DNA from: Letharia columbiana
Taxonomy: Eukaryota > Ascomycota > Lecanoromycetes > Lecanorales > Parmeliaceae
Direction: 5' to 3'
Assembly: GCF_014066305.1 (NCBI RefSeq)
Contig: NW_023501071.1
Span: forward strand, 186,001-250,000
DNA: 64,000 nt
The notes beneath the pieces are model-generated. The model searched no databases, was not told where the DNA came from, and saw only the letters and a list, made by a program, of their open reading frames with translations. Each line of letters opens with the position of its first letter. Within the stretch, counting starts at the first letter, position 1. The translations under genes and the position numbers were made by a program. Shown one piece after another: positions 47,462 to 59,989 of the stretch.

Positions 47462-47886
47462 ACGAGTAAAGGCCTATAAATTAAATTCATAATCATTTTT
47501 TTAATTAGGGCTATCGAGTAAGTAGGTAAGCGATCTTTAGTGAGCGAACTTTGGTGAGCGATATTTGAATTCCTTGCGCTTTAATAATTATAAGACTAAA
47601 TTTCAAAATTCTTAAAAATTCGAAAAGCATAAACAGCGTTTCAAAATTTTAAAAAAAAATCTCAAAATTTTAATAGAAAATAAAAAAGTTATTCTATATG
47701 TTAATAATATACACCTATTTTTTTAATAAGGGAGGCGCGGAAGGAGATTTTGATGGTTGCGGACGCTAATTTATTTACCCGCGGTATCTAATCAAAAAGC
47801 GTAGACCTAATAAATTAATAATTGGCTATATATACAAATTCAAGGTTTTCTAGTTCAGCCCTATCTTATTCTTTTATATATACTAA
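47462..47886 (+). repeat. Family S repeat, copy 11 (best preserved)
   Basis: 425 bp, the least RIP-mutated copy and the best reference. Begins ACGAGTAAAGGCC, followed by a near palindrome (ATAAATTAAATTCAT; ATGAATTTAATTCAT in copy 14). It has three 14-bp units (GAGCGAACTTTGGT type), an A-rich middle, then ATTGG and TATATATACAAATTC (CAAT- and TATA-box-like) and the end TATATATACTAAT. No open reading frame. Confidence 0.85.
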
Positions 47887-48009
47887 TATATATTATAAAC
47901 TTCTTTAATAAGAGAGCTCTCGTTATAACGATCTTTATAGTTATATTACTAGACTATTAAATTATAATCGCCACTATATTACGTTATTAATACGTTCTAT
48001 TAATAAAGT

Positions 48010-48970
48010 ATATAATAATTATCTATAAAAAAAAAATGTTATATTCTTATAGTAAGAAGTATTGAAATATCGAAAAGAATTAAAGATACTAGACTGATTA
48101 GTAATAGATATCTTACGAGTTCTTCTATCGCGATAAAAGCTTTCAAATAATAAAATAGCTATCGAAATAAGATATCGTATTAGAATATTAGATATATAAT
48201 ATATAGAACGAACGAATTAATTCTTTAAAATCTCTCTAGAGTTAGATTCTAAATATAGTATAAAATTAAGTAACTAAAAAACATAATAGCTAAAATACGC
48301 GGAGAGTTATATTTCGATATATCGAACGATTTTAATTCGTTTAAATATATATTATTCGATAGATAACTCTTATCTATAGAGATTTAATTAGCTATAATCG
48401 ACGTAGTAGATTCTTCTCTTATATACTTATTATAATAATATATTATAATATGATATTATCTAGATATATAAAGATAGTAGACTAGATTATAGTAATATTC
48501 TCTATTTACTAAGTAATAATTTAACGTAGAATCGTAAAGAGTATATAACGTAGAATCTTAAAGAGTAGAGTCGTATTCTTAATATTAATAATCTTATTAC
48601 CGCTTAATTTCTTCGTAATATTCTTCGTAATATTCTTCGTATTTATCTACTATAGTAATTTCTTCTCTTATTAAATATCGGGCTAATATAAGATTATAGA
48701 GAGTAGATTTATTATATTACTATTACTACTAACTATCTTCGTAATAATCTCCGTATTTATCTACTATAGTAATTTCTTCTCTTACTAAATATCGAATTAA
48801 TATAAGATCGTAGAGAGTAGATTTATTATATTATTACTACTACTAATTATCTTCGTAATATTCTTTATACTCTATTACTTCTTCTCTTATAAAATATTAG
48901 ATTAAGTAACTAAGTAAGTAGCTAGCTAAGTAACTAGCTATATAATTAACTAAATAGCTCGTAGTTATTA
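48010..48970 (-). pseudogene. Unknown protein remnant with tandem repeats
   Basis: Minus-strand frame equivalent to that at 19690-20290. It starts (high coordinates) with tetrapeptide repeats of the S-Y-L-V type. An acidic region follows that contains REEITIVDKYGDYYED, repeated after 38 residues because of the 114-bp (38-codon) duplication, and then EEYYEEYYEEIKR. Conservation of frame through a duplication that is a multiple of three suggests it once encoded protein. No known domain. Stops are RIP-like. Confidence 0.45.
48639..48866. repeat. 114-bp tandem duplication
   Basis: Two units offset by exactly 114 bp, both beginning GTATTTATCTACTATAGTAA. Confidence 0.85.
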
Positions 48971-50123
48971 TATACTATAAGAATAAGAGATATATATAAT
49001 AATATCTAGATAGATAAGTATAATAAATAGATTATTTCTTTATTTTTACTATATTTAAATAAGTAGTTATATTAAGATCTAATTAGATAATTAAGCTTTT
49101 AAATTAGTAATTTAAATTATAATTAATAATTTAAAAGCTCGATTAAGTTTTAGATTACGTATTACTCTATATAATTAGTTGATAATATTATTATTCTTTT
49201 TAATTTTAAATTAGTCTTTTAAATTAATTACTAAATCTCTCTAATAGTAAATAGTTACCTTTAAATTCATTTTCGCTAGAAGCTATCGTATTTAACTAGA
49301 TAAAACAATAATCGAAGCCTATATCGCTCTTTATTATATCGGGAAATTTATTTAAACTCTCAAATTTCACGGGGAATAATTTAGAAAACGAGAATTCTAT
49401 TCGCTTTCTAAAGTAAGTCGAGTATTTCTTCGTCTCTCTAACCTTATAATATATCGTAGACGAACTCTCTACGAATACTACTAAAGTACTATTACTAGAT
49501 AGCGTTATTAGTTATACTATTAAGAAATAAGTTAAAAAGTAAGAGAATAAGTAACTCGATAATTAAACTCTAATAAAGAAAGCGTTTTACTCGAGGTTTT
49601 CGATAAGAAAGAAATAAGATATATTAGTCGAAGCTTGAAAGAAGTTCTATTTCTTAAAGTAGTAGAAACGATTTCTTAAGAAGTACTTATCTAAAGAGCT
49701 ATATAAGTAATTATTAAAAAAGCTTATTTAAGATCTTAATAACGAGATTATAAGACGAGTTATCGAAGATATTTTAAAGAGAGAAAAGAGATTATTAAAT
49801 AACGTAATTAATATAATTGAAAATATTAATAAGAGATACTTAGATAGAAAGAAGATGATTAGCGTTTATAATAACTTAAACTTATATACGTCGATAGATT
49901 TAAAGAATAAGATTTTCACGTAAATAATAAACGAAGCGATAAACGCTCTTAAGACTCTTTAGCTATTATTTTAATAGAATATCTCGAGATCGACTTTCTA
50001 TTATAATTAATCTACTCTCTAGTCTAATATATAAAGATAAAAAGAATATAAATAATAATAATAGTAAGATTCGAGGCCGATATATAGATAGTAATAAGAC
50101 TTTTAATCGACTTTCTATTATAA
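48971..50123 (+). pseudogene. Unidentified coding remnant, left part, split by element C
   Basis: Positions 49090-49160 include an AT-rich hairpin (AGCTTTTAAATTA...AATTTAAAAGCT). From about 49500 a plus-strand frame is nearly open, with segments such as KRLLNNVINIIENINKRYLD and ISVYNNLNLYTSIDLKN. It ends with two repeats of an STFYYN...Q-rich motif, the second of which is interrupted by element C at 50124 and continues at 57253. It retains more TpG and CpA than the gypsy elements. Family unknown. Confidence 0.45.
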
Positions 50124-50398
50124 TGTTAGGCCTGATACGTTATGGGTCTTAGCGCTGCTTACGCTAAGGCGCCGACATCGCATGTGCTACGTTAGGGTCC
50201 CTTTTAGGGTTTAGTTTTAATGATGTGCCCCGTATACCTAGGGGCTTGGCGGACATAGGTTTACTTCGTATACCTCGGAGTTTTAGTATTTCTTAGAGAT
50301 TAATTCTACTATTAAATATACTATTAAATTCTATAACGATACTACGTCTTTTATAGTCTATATTCGCTAATTAATTATTAATAGACTACGCTCTTATA
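50124..50398 (+). repeat. 5' LTR of C
   Basis: 275 bp. It starts TGTTAGGCCTGATACG with the first 160 bases almost free of RIP, whereas the matching bases of the 3' LTR read TATTAAATTTAATATA. It ends CTCTTATA. Confidence 0.9.
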
Positions 50399-50439
50399 AT
50401 TCTAATCTCTCTATCTTTTAAAGGAAAAGGCCTATTATT

Positions 50440-51520
50440 ATTATAATATTAAGTTTATCTTTAAACTATATAATAGAAAATAAAAGTAATATCGAAAGCC
50501 GCTATAACGTTGATAATAAGTTTAAGAATTTTTTATTAGTGAAAGATTTTATTATAGAAGAATGTCTTATAGTCGCTAAGGTCGAAAATTGTCGCCTAGA
50601 ATAAAAATAAGAATTAACTATATTAGAGGCTTATAATCGCGAGTTTTATAACGTTAGCTTATTATCTACGACTAGTAGAAACTTATCTATATTAATTATT
50701 ATCGCGTTTTTAGCGAATATATTAATTAAGATGAAAATACTTCGCCTTAAAAGAATATATTCTTATAAGGATATTAGTGAGAAAGAGTATCTACGCTGGT
50801 TTTACGAAGTCGAAATTAAATTCCTTATAAGTTCTAAATATTTTATTATTAATTAATTAAGAATTATTTATTATATATAATTCTTAGAAGGTAATTTTAA
50901 TATCTAATAATATAAATACTATTAAACTTATAATTTAGAAGATATAACTTTTAAATTCTTTAAGTAGTTTTTATTTAATTTAGTAGCGAATTTAGTAAAT
51001 CGTTATCTTCTTATATATAAAAAGTGAGAGAAGATTAAATAACGCTTTAATTAGAAGATATTTATTTTTAAAATCTATTTAAAGAAGCTAGAGGTCTATA
51101 TAATCTTATTTTTTAAGAAATATTAAGTTAATTTCTTCTTAGCTAAATTTAGATTAGAGTTTAAAAATAAGATTTTAAATACTAATAGTATATTAAAATA
51201 ATAAAAAGAAATTCTTATTTAGGCTATTATATAGAAAAAGATTTTAAAACGTATATATTTCGGCGGCGATTTCTATTTAAAATCTTTAAGGGGGTTCGCT
51301 AAGAATAAGTCTTTAAAGAATTAAATTTCGAAGTCTAAATTAACTTTAAACGACGGCGCTTATATAGCGCGTATTTAAGATAATAGCGTAAAGCGTAAAG
51401 CTAAATCCTTTAATTTTAATTATAAAAAGAATAGTTATTTTTATTATAGAAAATAGGGTTATTAAATATCTAAATATCTAGATTTTAATAAATCGCCTAT
51501 AGTTTATATCGGCGTAATAT
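50440..51520 (+). pseudogene. C gag remnant with zinc knuckle
   Basis: Gag-like remnant. Near 51410-51470 a CCHC knuckle is readable as F-N-Y-K-K-N-S-Y-F with Cys changed to Tyr and His to Tyr, the changes expected from RIP. Several patches (50480-50600, 50740-50820) retain TpG. Confidence 0.65.
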
Positions 51521-52149
51521 TAATAAAAAAAGATTTAATCTTATAACCGCCTTAAAAGCGAGATAAGAATAATAATTAATAGAGATAATTTCTTCTATTC
51601 TTATAAAGAGATAAATAAAGCTTTAGAATAAATAGAGGTAACTCGTTACTCTACTTAATATTAAAGCGTATATTAATTTAATTTTATAAAAGTTTATAAT
51701 TTAATAAGACTTAAAATCTTATAATATTATTTTATCGTAATTAAAAGCGTTAAATAGTTAAAGTATATATTGCTATAATATATATTAGCTAGATTATTAA
51801 TTAGTAAATAATTAAAATTAGAGTAGAAAGTATAATATATTCTTTTATATTATTAATTAAAAAGGTTTTAATATTATATTAAATATACCTAGACTAAATT
51901 AATTATAAGTACTACTAGATTTAGCGACGAAGTAATAGCGATTTAAGATTAACGCTAATAAATTATAAATTAAAGAATTAACTAAATTTATTTAAATTAT
52001 CGAATAAAAATTAAATATATTTATAATTATATATATTATAATAACGCGTAGCGAATTAAAAAATAAGCGTAATTTAGAATTTTTTTAGAAGTTATTAGAG
52101 TTTAATAATATTTTTTTTAATAAAAAAGTAAGAATCTTATCTACGCTTA

Positions 52150-55126
52150 AGTAGAAGAATTATATTATTAAGATCGAGAGCGATAAGAAATTACTATATA
52201 ACCTCTTATATAATTTATCTTAAATAAAATTAATAAAGCTATAGCGCTATTTAAAGAATTTCCTTTAGAAAGATTAAATTCATTACTTAACTTCCTTAAT
52301 CGAAGTATTAATTCTTTTTATTTCTAAAAAGAATAGAGAACTTCGTTTTTATATTAATTATCGAGATCTAAATATAATAATTATTAAAAATCGATACTCG
52401 TTACCTCTAATTATCGAGACTCTAAATCGCTTATATAACGCTAAAGTCTTTATAAAGCTAGATTTTAAGAATATCTATTATTAAATTTAGATTAAAGAAG
52501 GCGATAAGTAGAAAATAGCGTTTCGCAGTCGCTACGACTACTTCGAATATTTAGTTATATCTTTTAGACTCGTTAATATATTAATAACTTTTTAAGTATA
52601 TATTAATAGAGCTTTTATGAATCTAATAAATATAATATATATAGTGTATTTAAATAATATTCTAATTTATAGTACTAATCTAGCGAAGTATTAATAATAT
52701 ATTAAGTAAGTACTTAAGCGTTTACGCTAGTTTTAACTATATATTAATTTAAAAAAGTATTAATTCTATATCGAGCGGATTAAGTTTCTAGAGTTTATTG
52801 TATTTATTAAAGATATTATAATAAATTAGAAATATATCGCTATTATTAAGAAGTAGCTAAAATTAAAAAGTTATTAAGATATATAAGTCTTTTTAGACTT
52901 TACTAATTTCTATTAGTAATTTATTTATAATTATTTTAGTATAATAGCGTTATTTATTAACTTATTTAAAGAGAGTAAGAATAATAAGAAATCTAGATTA
53001 TTAGAGTAAATAGATAGCGTTAAGCTAGCGTTTTAATAACTTCGAAATACTTTTATAATTACACTATTTCTATATTATTATAATTTAAATTTAAAGCTAT
53101 ATCTTAAGATTAACGCTTTTAACTTCGATATAAAGATTATACTTTTATAACTAAATAAGAATAACTATTAACGACTAGTAATATTCTAATTTAGAAAAAT
53201 AATTTCTATGAAGTAAAATTATAAGACTTATAATTAAGAGCTACTCGCTATTATAGCGTTTATAAAGTAATAGCGTTATTATCTAAAAGATAATACGTTT
53301 TATATTAAGATTCTAATAAATTATAATAATCTTAAGAACTTTATAAAGTAGAAGAAATTAAATTTTAGATAAGCTTATTAAGCGTTAAAGTTAGCTATTT
53401 ATAACTTTAAGATTTTTTATTAAATAGATAAATTAAATTCTATTAACTCGCTATCGCGGCGCCTCGATTATAAAAGAAATTCGTTATTAAATATTAAATT
53501 ACTATCGATATTATAAAATAAACTTATACTTTAGATTAGCGACGAGTAGTTATAAAGGAGTAAAGAGATTATAGCGATGATAGCGCTTATATTTTGTATT
53601 ATTGACGTCTAGATAGTTATTTCTAAAAGAAAGCTTAAAGTCGTATAAGAGATTACTTATAACGTATTTTAAAGATTAATAAAAATATTAATTTAAGATC
53701 TATAAGTCTATAATAATTAAGTAAATTTTTTTCGAATTAATATTAATAAGCTAGCAATTAAACGTCGCGTATATAATTAAATATAAATCTTAAACTTCGA
53801 GAGATTATTAAGATATAATAATCGCTTTTATATTTCTAAAGATAAGACTTTAAGAGAAAAGCTTATTAATAAATATTATAATAATTCGTTATTAGAATAC
53901 TTTAGCGTTACGAAGATATATAAGCTACTTATTTATAAATACTATTAAGATAAAAGTCTAAAGTAAATTATCGATTATATTAAGATATATAATATTTATT
54001 AGCGAATTAAAGTTTTATAATATCGCTTATATAGCGAATTAAGCTCGCTTCTTATTATTATTAAGCTATAAAAGAAAATTTCTATAAACTTTATTACCGG
54101 CTTACTAGCGAGTAAATATAAGAGTATTATTTACGATATTATTCTAGTTATAATAGATTAATTTATAAAAATAATAAGATATATTTCTATATTTATTATA
54201 ATTAATATCGCTTAGTTAATAAAAGTATTTTATTTTAAAATAATATATCGCTATAATATATTAAACGATATTATTAGTAATAGAGGCTCTATATTTATTA
54301 ATAGCTTCTAGTCCGCTATTTATTTTTATTCTAAAATTAAGTAATATTTAAATATCGCTTTTTACTTATAAACCGATAAGTAGATTAAGTAATAAAATTA
54401 GGTATTAAAATATTTCTTATATGTATTCGCTAATAATAAGTAAAACGTTTAGACGAAATAACTATTAATAATAGAGTTCGCTTATATAAATAATTAATAT
54501 TTCTTTATCGAAATAATATTATTTTTTCTAATATATAAATATTATTTTAAAATTCGTTAGAAGATTAAGGACGATTTTATTAAGGGGAAGATATTCGCTA
54601 TAAATAATAGAGTAAAGAAGTTATAAGTATTAAGAGATAAGATAGTAAAGCGTTTTTATAGCGCGGTTACGATTTAATCTAAGTATTATAATAAAATATA
54701 TTAGCTTTAAAGTTATAAGATAAGTAATTTAATAATATTAGCGATTAAGAATCTAAAGTAAAAACGTCTAAATAAGAAGTTATCTTATAAATTTATAAGA
54801 TTATTTTAAATTATAAATAAGATAAAGGCGTAGATATATTATCTACTTTTATTTTTAACGTATAGAATTTATAATATCTTTTATATATTATTATTTAAGT
54901 CTTATTATCTTCGCGATTATAATAACGTAGCGAAAGCCTTTATATAAATTCTTAAGCTTATCGATAACGATAAACTTTAGAAGATTAAAGAAATTATTAA
55001 TAAGGTTAAATATAAGAAAGGCGTTTAATATAAAGTTAAATAAATTAATTAAGATAAAGAGTATAATTAATAATTATTAGATAATAAATTTATTAATATT
55101 AGCGAGTTAATTTAAATTTATAAATA
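52150..55126 (+). pseudogene. C pol remnant: RT, RNase H, integrase, chromodomain
   Basis: The RT covers about 52260-52860, with KNRYSLPLIIETLNRLYNAK near 52383-52445 and the YLDD box reading YLNN near 52650. RNase H is marked by YNQELLAIIAF near 53225-53265. Integrase lies at about 53860-54560. The chromodomain at about 54965-55126 is the clearest in the window (KYKKGV then YKVK, then EYN and ISELI, with aromatic-cage Trp codons now TAG or TAA). Non-functional. Confidence 0.8.
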
Positions 55127-55129
55127 GAT

Positions 55130-56972
55130 AAATAATAAGTAAAAGTATTAAGTAATAAATAATAAATCTTTTATTATTAAAGAGCTCGATTAATTATATA
55201 AATTAACGGCGAGTAAGTAAAGATAATAAAATAAGATATAATTATCGATTAGATTAGATATATTTTTAGATAATACTTATACTACGCGCGTACTTCTCTA
55301 TATTTATTATTATTAAAATATAAATTAATAAAATAATTATATTATTTAATTATCTACTAAACTCTATTATAAAAGAAATTTATTATATTAAAATATATAC
55401 TATTAACATACACGTATTTTTATTTAAAGTAATTATTAAAGAACTATTTAGAAACTCTACGCTAGCGTTATTATTAAAAAAAGATTATTATTTAAATATT
55501 CTTCGCTATTTTAGCGTTAGATTTTAAATTAAATTTATTAATTTAGTTTTTTAATAAGAAGATAGTTAAAGTATAGTCTTCGAGTTAATATTTATTAACG
55601 TTTATTATATATTAACGAAGACTCTTAAGCTTCTTCTTTAATAACTCGTTTATTTTCTTTAATTTCTTTATACGCTTATATATTACTATAAGCTAGCCTT
55701 AGAGATCTATAATTATAATAAAGGCGGCTGAAGTTATTGCTATTATATATCTCTATAATTTATATTATTAAATAATCTCTTTATTAAGCTTAGCTTATTA
55801 ATAAGATAGCTTTTAAGATTATCTAACGCGGTAATAACGTTATATTAATTTTCTTATTTACGTCTAAAGATATAGAGGAATTTTAATATAGCGATTAATA
55901 TCGCGCTTTTCGATCTTATAATTATTATAAAAAGAAGACTTATCTCGAATATATAAATTATTACTTCAATAAAAGCAAGTTCTATATAATAAATTAGATA
56001 TTAGAACTTATTAATAATTATATATACGAAGCGATAGTAATAAAAATAGTTAAAAGTTAGTAGTCGCGCTTATAAGACGATTATATACTTACTATTAAAG
56101 TTATTATTATTATTAAAAAAGAATATTATAAAATTATTAGTTTACGTATTAACGCGATTAATAATAATAAGATATTTACGATAAAGAGAAGTAGACTACT
56201 AATATAATAAGATATACTATACTTATATTAATATTAATATCGATATTATAGCGCTAGAGTAAGTATTTATAAGAGAGACGTTAGAAGTTATAAAGAATAA
56301 AAATAAATAATTCGAAAGGGGTTTTTATATTCTCTATCGTAGTGTTAATACTAGCGGGTAGTATTTAATAATATAAATAATAGCGACGCGGTAATATTTC
56401 GCTATTATCTATAGAGTCGTATCGCCTAGCTACTATTATTATTTCTATTATTATTATTAATTAATAATTAAGAGCGTTATCGCGAACGCGTCGCTCTATT
56501 AATTATTTCCTTCGAATCTCTATAATAAAGATTATTATTACGTTACTTCGCTATAGACGTAATATATTATAAAAATAACGTTATTTATAGAGAAACTCTT
56601 CTTCCTCCTTTATCTATTAAGTTTTTAAGATTTTATTATAAGTTTTTAAATCTAATATTATTCGCTATAGAGGCTATTAACTAGCGCTATAGAAATATTA
56701 ATACTAAGCGTATTAACTTACTATAGATTACTATTAATTAATATTATAAAAGCGATATTATTCTTAAAGATAGTATTAATATTATTATATAATATATTAG
56801 TTACGCGCCTACGGCGTATAAGGATTAATTCTATTACGTTATCGAAACGATATCGTAATCTTAATAAATCGACTCTTTTCTCTTATTTCTCTATTAGAAT
56901 TTAAAGATTTTTTAATAAGCGTTCTATTTTTATTTAAACGTCTAAAAATTAAAGTTTAAAAGAGAAGATAAT
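55130..56972. other. Unassigned region between chromodomain and 3' LTR of C
   Basis: About 1.8 kb inside element C. It is longer than an ordinary 3' untranslated region of gypsy elements. Around 55850-56200 the plus strand is coding-like, but nothing was recognised. Richer in GCG-type CpG words (56340-56560) than its surroundings. It ends with a purine-rich tract (AAAAGAGAAGATAAT) before the 3' LTR. Confidence 0.4.
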
Positions 56973-57247
56973 TATTAAATTTAATATATTATAAATCTTA
57001 GCGCTACTTACGCTAAGACGCCAATATTATATATACTATATTAGAGTTCCTTTTAGAGTTTAGTTTTAATAATATATCTTATATATTTAGGGGCTTAGCG
57101 GACATAGGTCTACTTTATATACTTCGAAGTTTTAATATTTCTTAGAGATTAATTCTATTATTAAATATACTATTAAATCCTATAACGATATTACGTCTTT
57201 TATAGCCTATGTTTACTAACTAATTGTTAGTAAACTACGCTCTCACT
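56973..57247 (+). repeat. 3' LTR of C
   Basis: 275 bp, aligns without gaps to the 5' LTR. Its differences are mostly C-to-T or G-to-A in the first 160 bases. It ends CTCTCACT, followed by TATAA. Confidence 0.9.
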
Positions 57248-57252
57248 TATAA

Positions 57253-58067
57253 CTAATCTATCTTTTAGAATAATACTTAGAGATAAGAGAGTTATAAATA
57301 ATAGTAATACGAATAAGAGTAATATTAATAAAATTAATAAAATCGCGACTATAATAGTATTACTAGATCTAAATATTTTCATTACGACGAAGAAGATTAC
57401 TCTATTTAAGATTATAGTAATTCTTTAACGTTCTTTAAAGAATATTAGAAAATTCGAAATAATAAGAAAGTATATCGATAGAATTAGAATTAATTAATTA
57501 GAAATATTATATTAAGTATTACTTCGAAACTTATAGAGATTATAGCTTATTAGATTAAAGAAATAAATATTAAAAAATATTATAAGAGAGTATTAAATAA
57601 TAAATAAACTTTTAGAGATAAAGATATAAAGTTTAGAGAAGCTTATATATACGAATACTATTATAATAACGAAAACGAATAAAATAATAAAGAAGAAGTC
57701 TTTATTATAATTAAGAGAATCTCTATTAAGATAGAATAATAGAATTTAATATAAATAAAGATTAAAATAGACGTTTAAGAAGCGAGAGATTTATAAAAGT
57801 ATCTAGATTTAATAAGATAAATAAGTTTATTATTATAGTAAGCTATCGTAATTATATAAATATATAATTTTATCTATCTTTATATTTATTAAGAAGATAT
57901 CTTAATTTAATATTATAAGTAGTTACTTTAAAGTAAAAGAATAATTATCTTTATTATATATTACTTATTATATCTATATTATATTACTTTTATAATATAA
58001 TAATAATATTATTATTCGATATTAATTAACTATCGAATAATCTAGAAGCTTCTCTATTATTATATAT
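57253..58067 (+). pseudogene. Unidentified coding remnant, right part
   Basis: Continuation of the sequence left of element C: the interrupted motif STFYYN resumes as S-F-x-N-N-T and a Gln-rich tail. The frame stays mostly open to about 57780. Rich in Lys, Ile and Asn after RIP. Family unknown. It ends where family S copy 12 begins. Confidence 0.4.
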
Positions 58068-58473
58068 ATTAGTATATATAAAAGAATAAGATAGAGCTAA
58101 TCTAAAAAATCTTAAATTTATATATATAATTAATTATAAATTTAAAGTTATTACGCTCTTTAATTAGATCGACTAAGTTAGCCCGCTAGCCCTTTTAAGA
58201 TCTCTTATTAAAAAAATAGATATACGTTATTTATAATAGAAATAAGTTTTTTATTTTCTATTAAAATTTAAAGATTTTTTATTTAAATTATAGAGCGTTA
58301 TCTACGCATTTCAAGTTGTTAAGAATTTTGAAATTTGATCTTATAATTGTTAAAAAGCAAGGCACTTAAATATCGCTTACTAAAGATCGCTTATTAAAGA
58401 TCGCTTATTAAATTTACTCGATAGCTCTAATTAAAAAAATGATTATAAATTTAATTTATAAATCTTTACTCGT
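58068..58473 (-). repeat. Family S repeat, copy 12
   Basis: About 406 bp, single-unit interior, starting ATTAGTATATATAAAAG and ending TTTACTCGT, with a less mutated patch at 58300-58360. Confidence 0.82.
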
Positions 58474-59442
58474 ATTTAGTAATATATTATTTACTTAATT
58501 CTTTAAAATTATTCTTTTATTAAAAGTCTTTCGCTAATACTTTTTTATTTATTAATTAAAATCTCTACTATTTTATTAATCTAATAAGTAACTTTAATCT
58601 AATAAAATATCTCCTTAACGTCGATATTATATATATCTATTTTAATTAAAAACTAATTATATTAATCTTCTAAATCGACGACTATATTAATATAATATAT
58701 TTATATCTAAATTTATTAAAGTCTTCGATAATATTTATAATCTAATATTTTATTATTAATACTCTTAAGTCTTTAAAGCTATTAAGATTTTTATTTTTAT
58801 TTTATAATAGTAGAGTAAAAATTAAATTTAATTCTCTAGAATTTAAATTATTAGTATTATAATTATTAGATTAAGCTATTAATAAGCCTTTTTTTTATAA
58901 GATAATTAGAGATTTCGATAATTTTATTATATAGCTAGTAGAGCTATTAAAGTCTTCTTTAATCGATATTACTTTTAATATTATTTTATTAAATTTATTT
59001 TTATTAATCTCTCTTTTATTAATAATATAAAAATTATTAAATCTTATTTAAATAAGAAGTTTTATATTAATAAGCTTATTTAATAGATTTTTTTTATATT
59101 TAATATCTCTATAGAGAGTACGATTTATAATAATATTATAATTTCTAATTTTTCTTTTAATTATTAATAGCTTTAATAAGATATTAATAATATTATTTAA
59201 AGAGCTATAATATAAATATTATAAAGTCTATAAATGTTATCTAGCTCTATAGATCTTATAAAATAATTAAAGTTATAAGATTTATCTAAAAAGCTATTTA
59301 TCTTATTAAATACTTTTAATTAATAGAATTTATCGAATTTTAACTACTTTAATCTTTATCTTAATAAATTTTATAGAGAAGATAAGATTATTATAATTAA
59401 TAAAGATTTCTACTTTTATAGCGTTATTCTTTTTATAAAATA
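58474..59442 (+). other. Unidentified coding-like remnant
   Basis: Nearly 1 kb in which the plus strand is largely open with RIP-type stops. No family recognised. Flanked on both sides by family S ends. Confidence 0.3.
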
Positions 59443-59520
59443 ACGAGTAAAGATCTATAAATTAAATTTATAATTATTTCTTTTAATTAGAGCTATCGAG
59501 TAAATTTAATAAGCGATCTA
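59443..59520 (+). repeat. Family S repeat, copy 13 (first 78 bp only)
   Basis: Begins ACGAGTAAAG and stops after AAGCGATCTA, where unrelated DNA follows. Confidence 0.7.
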
Positions 59521-59591
59521 TTAATAACTTAGCTAAAAAAGTCTAATTTTCAGGTAAATATCTACCCGTAAGACTATCGTAGAGCCCCCGT
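59521..59591. other. Junction sequence between two family S fragments
   Basis: 71 bp with little RIP, including a hairpin-forming AGCCCCCGTAGGGCT (59582-59596). Not found elsewhere in the window. Confidence 0.4.
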
Positions 59592-59989
59592 AGGGCTGAG
59601 CTTGAAAACCTTAAATTTATATGTGCAGCCAATCATCAATTTAGGATCACTACGCTCTTTGGTTAGATCAGCTAAGTCATCGCGAGTAAATAAATTAGCG
59701 TCCGCAACTATTAAAATCTCGCCCTCCCGCGTCTTCTATATTAAAAAAATAGATATACGTTATTCACAATAGTAATAACTTTTTTGTTTTCTATTAAAAT
59801 TTTGAAATTTTTATTTTAAATTTTGAAGCGCTATTTGCGCTTTCCGAATTTTTAAGAATTTTAAAGATTTGTCTTATAGTCATTAAAGCGCAAGGAATTC
59901 AAATATCGCTCATCAAAGTTCGCTCACCTATTTACTCGATAGCCCTGATTAAAAAAATGATAATGAATTTAATTCATAGGCCTTTACTT
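59592..59989 (-). repeat. Family S repeat, copy 14
   Basis: Lacks the outer ATTAGTATATA end: it starts at AGGGCTGAGC within the junction hairpin and ends CCTTTACTTA. Well preserved (GTGCAGCCAATCATC, CTCATCAAAG), with a complete ATGAATTTAATTCAT near-palindrome. Confidence 0.8.

Larger units (their letters stand above)
47985..48970 (+). mobile_element. Second copy of the long family S interior
   Basis: Matches 19735-20270 of the long family S element in B1 and extends it. It lies about 100 bp after copy 11. Strand is given to match that element. It includes a 114-bp tandem duplication (48639-48752 and 48753-48866). Confidence 0.65.
50124..57247 (+). mobile_element. Complete gypsy chromovirus C
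   Basis: 7124-bp LTR retrotransposon. LTRs are 50124-50398 and 56973-57247 (275 bp each), flanked by the target duplication TATAA (50119-50123 and 57248-57252). It has gag with a zinc knuckle, RT, RNase H, integrase and chromodomain on the plus strand. A region of about 1.8 kb between chromodomain and 3' LTR has no assigned function. It is inserted in a coding-like sequence that resumes after it. Confidence 0.9.

Noticed and set aside
47462..47886. Family S as a tRNA-derived SINE
   Set aside because: I could not find pol III A and B boxes in the best-preserved copy, and there is no poly-A or simple-repeat tail at either end.
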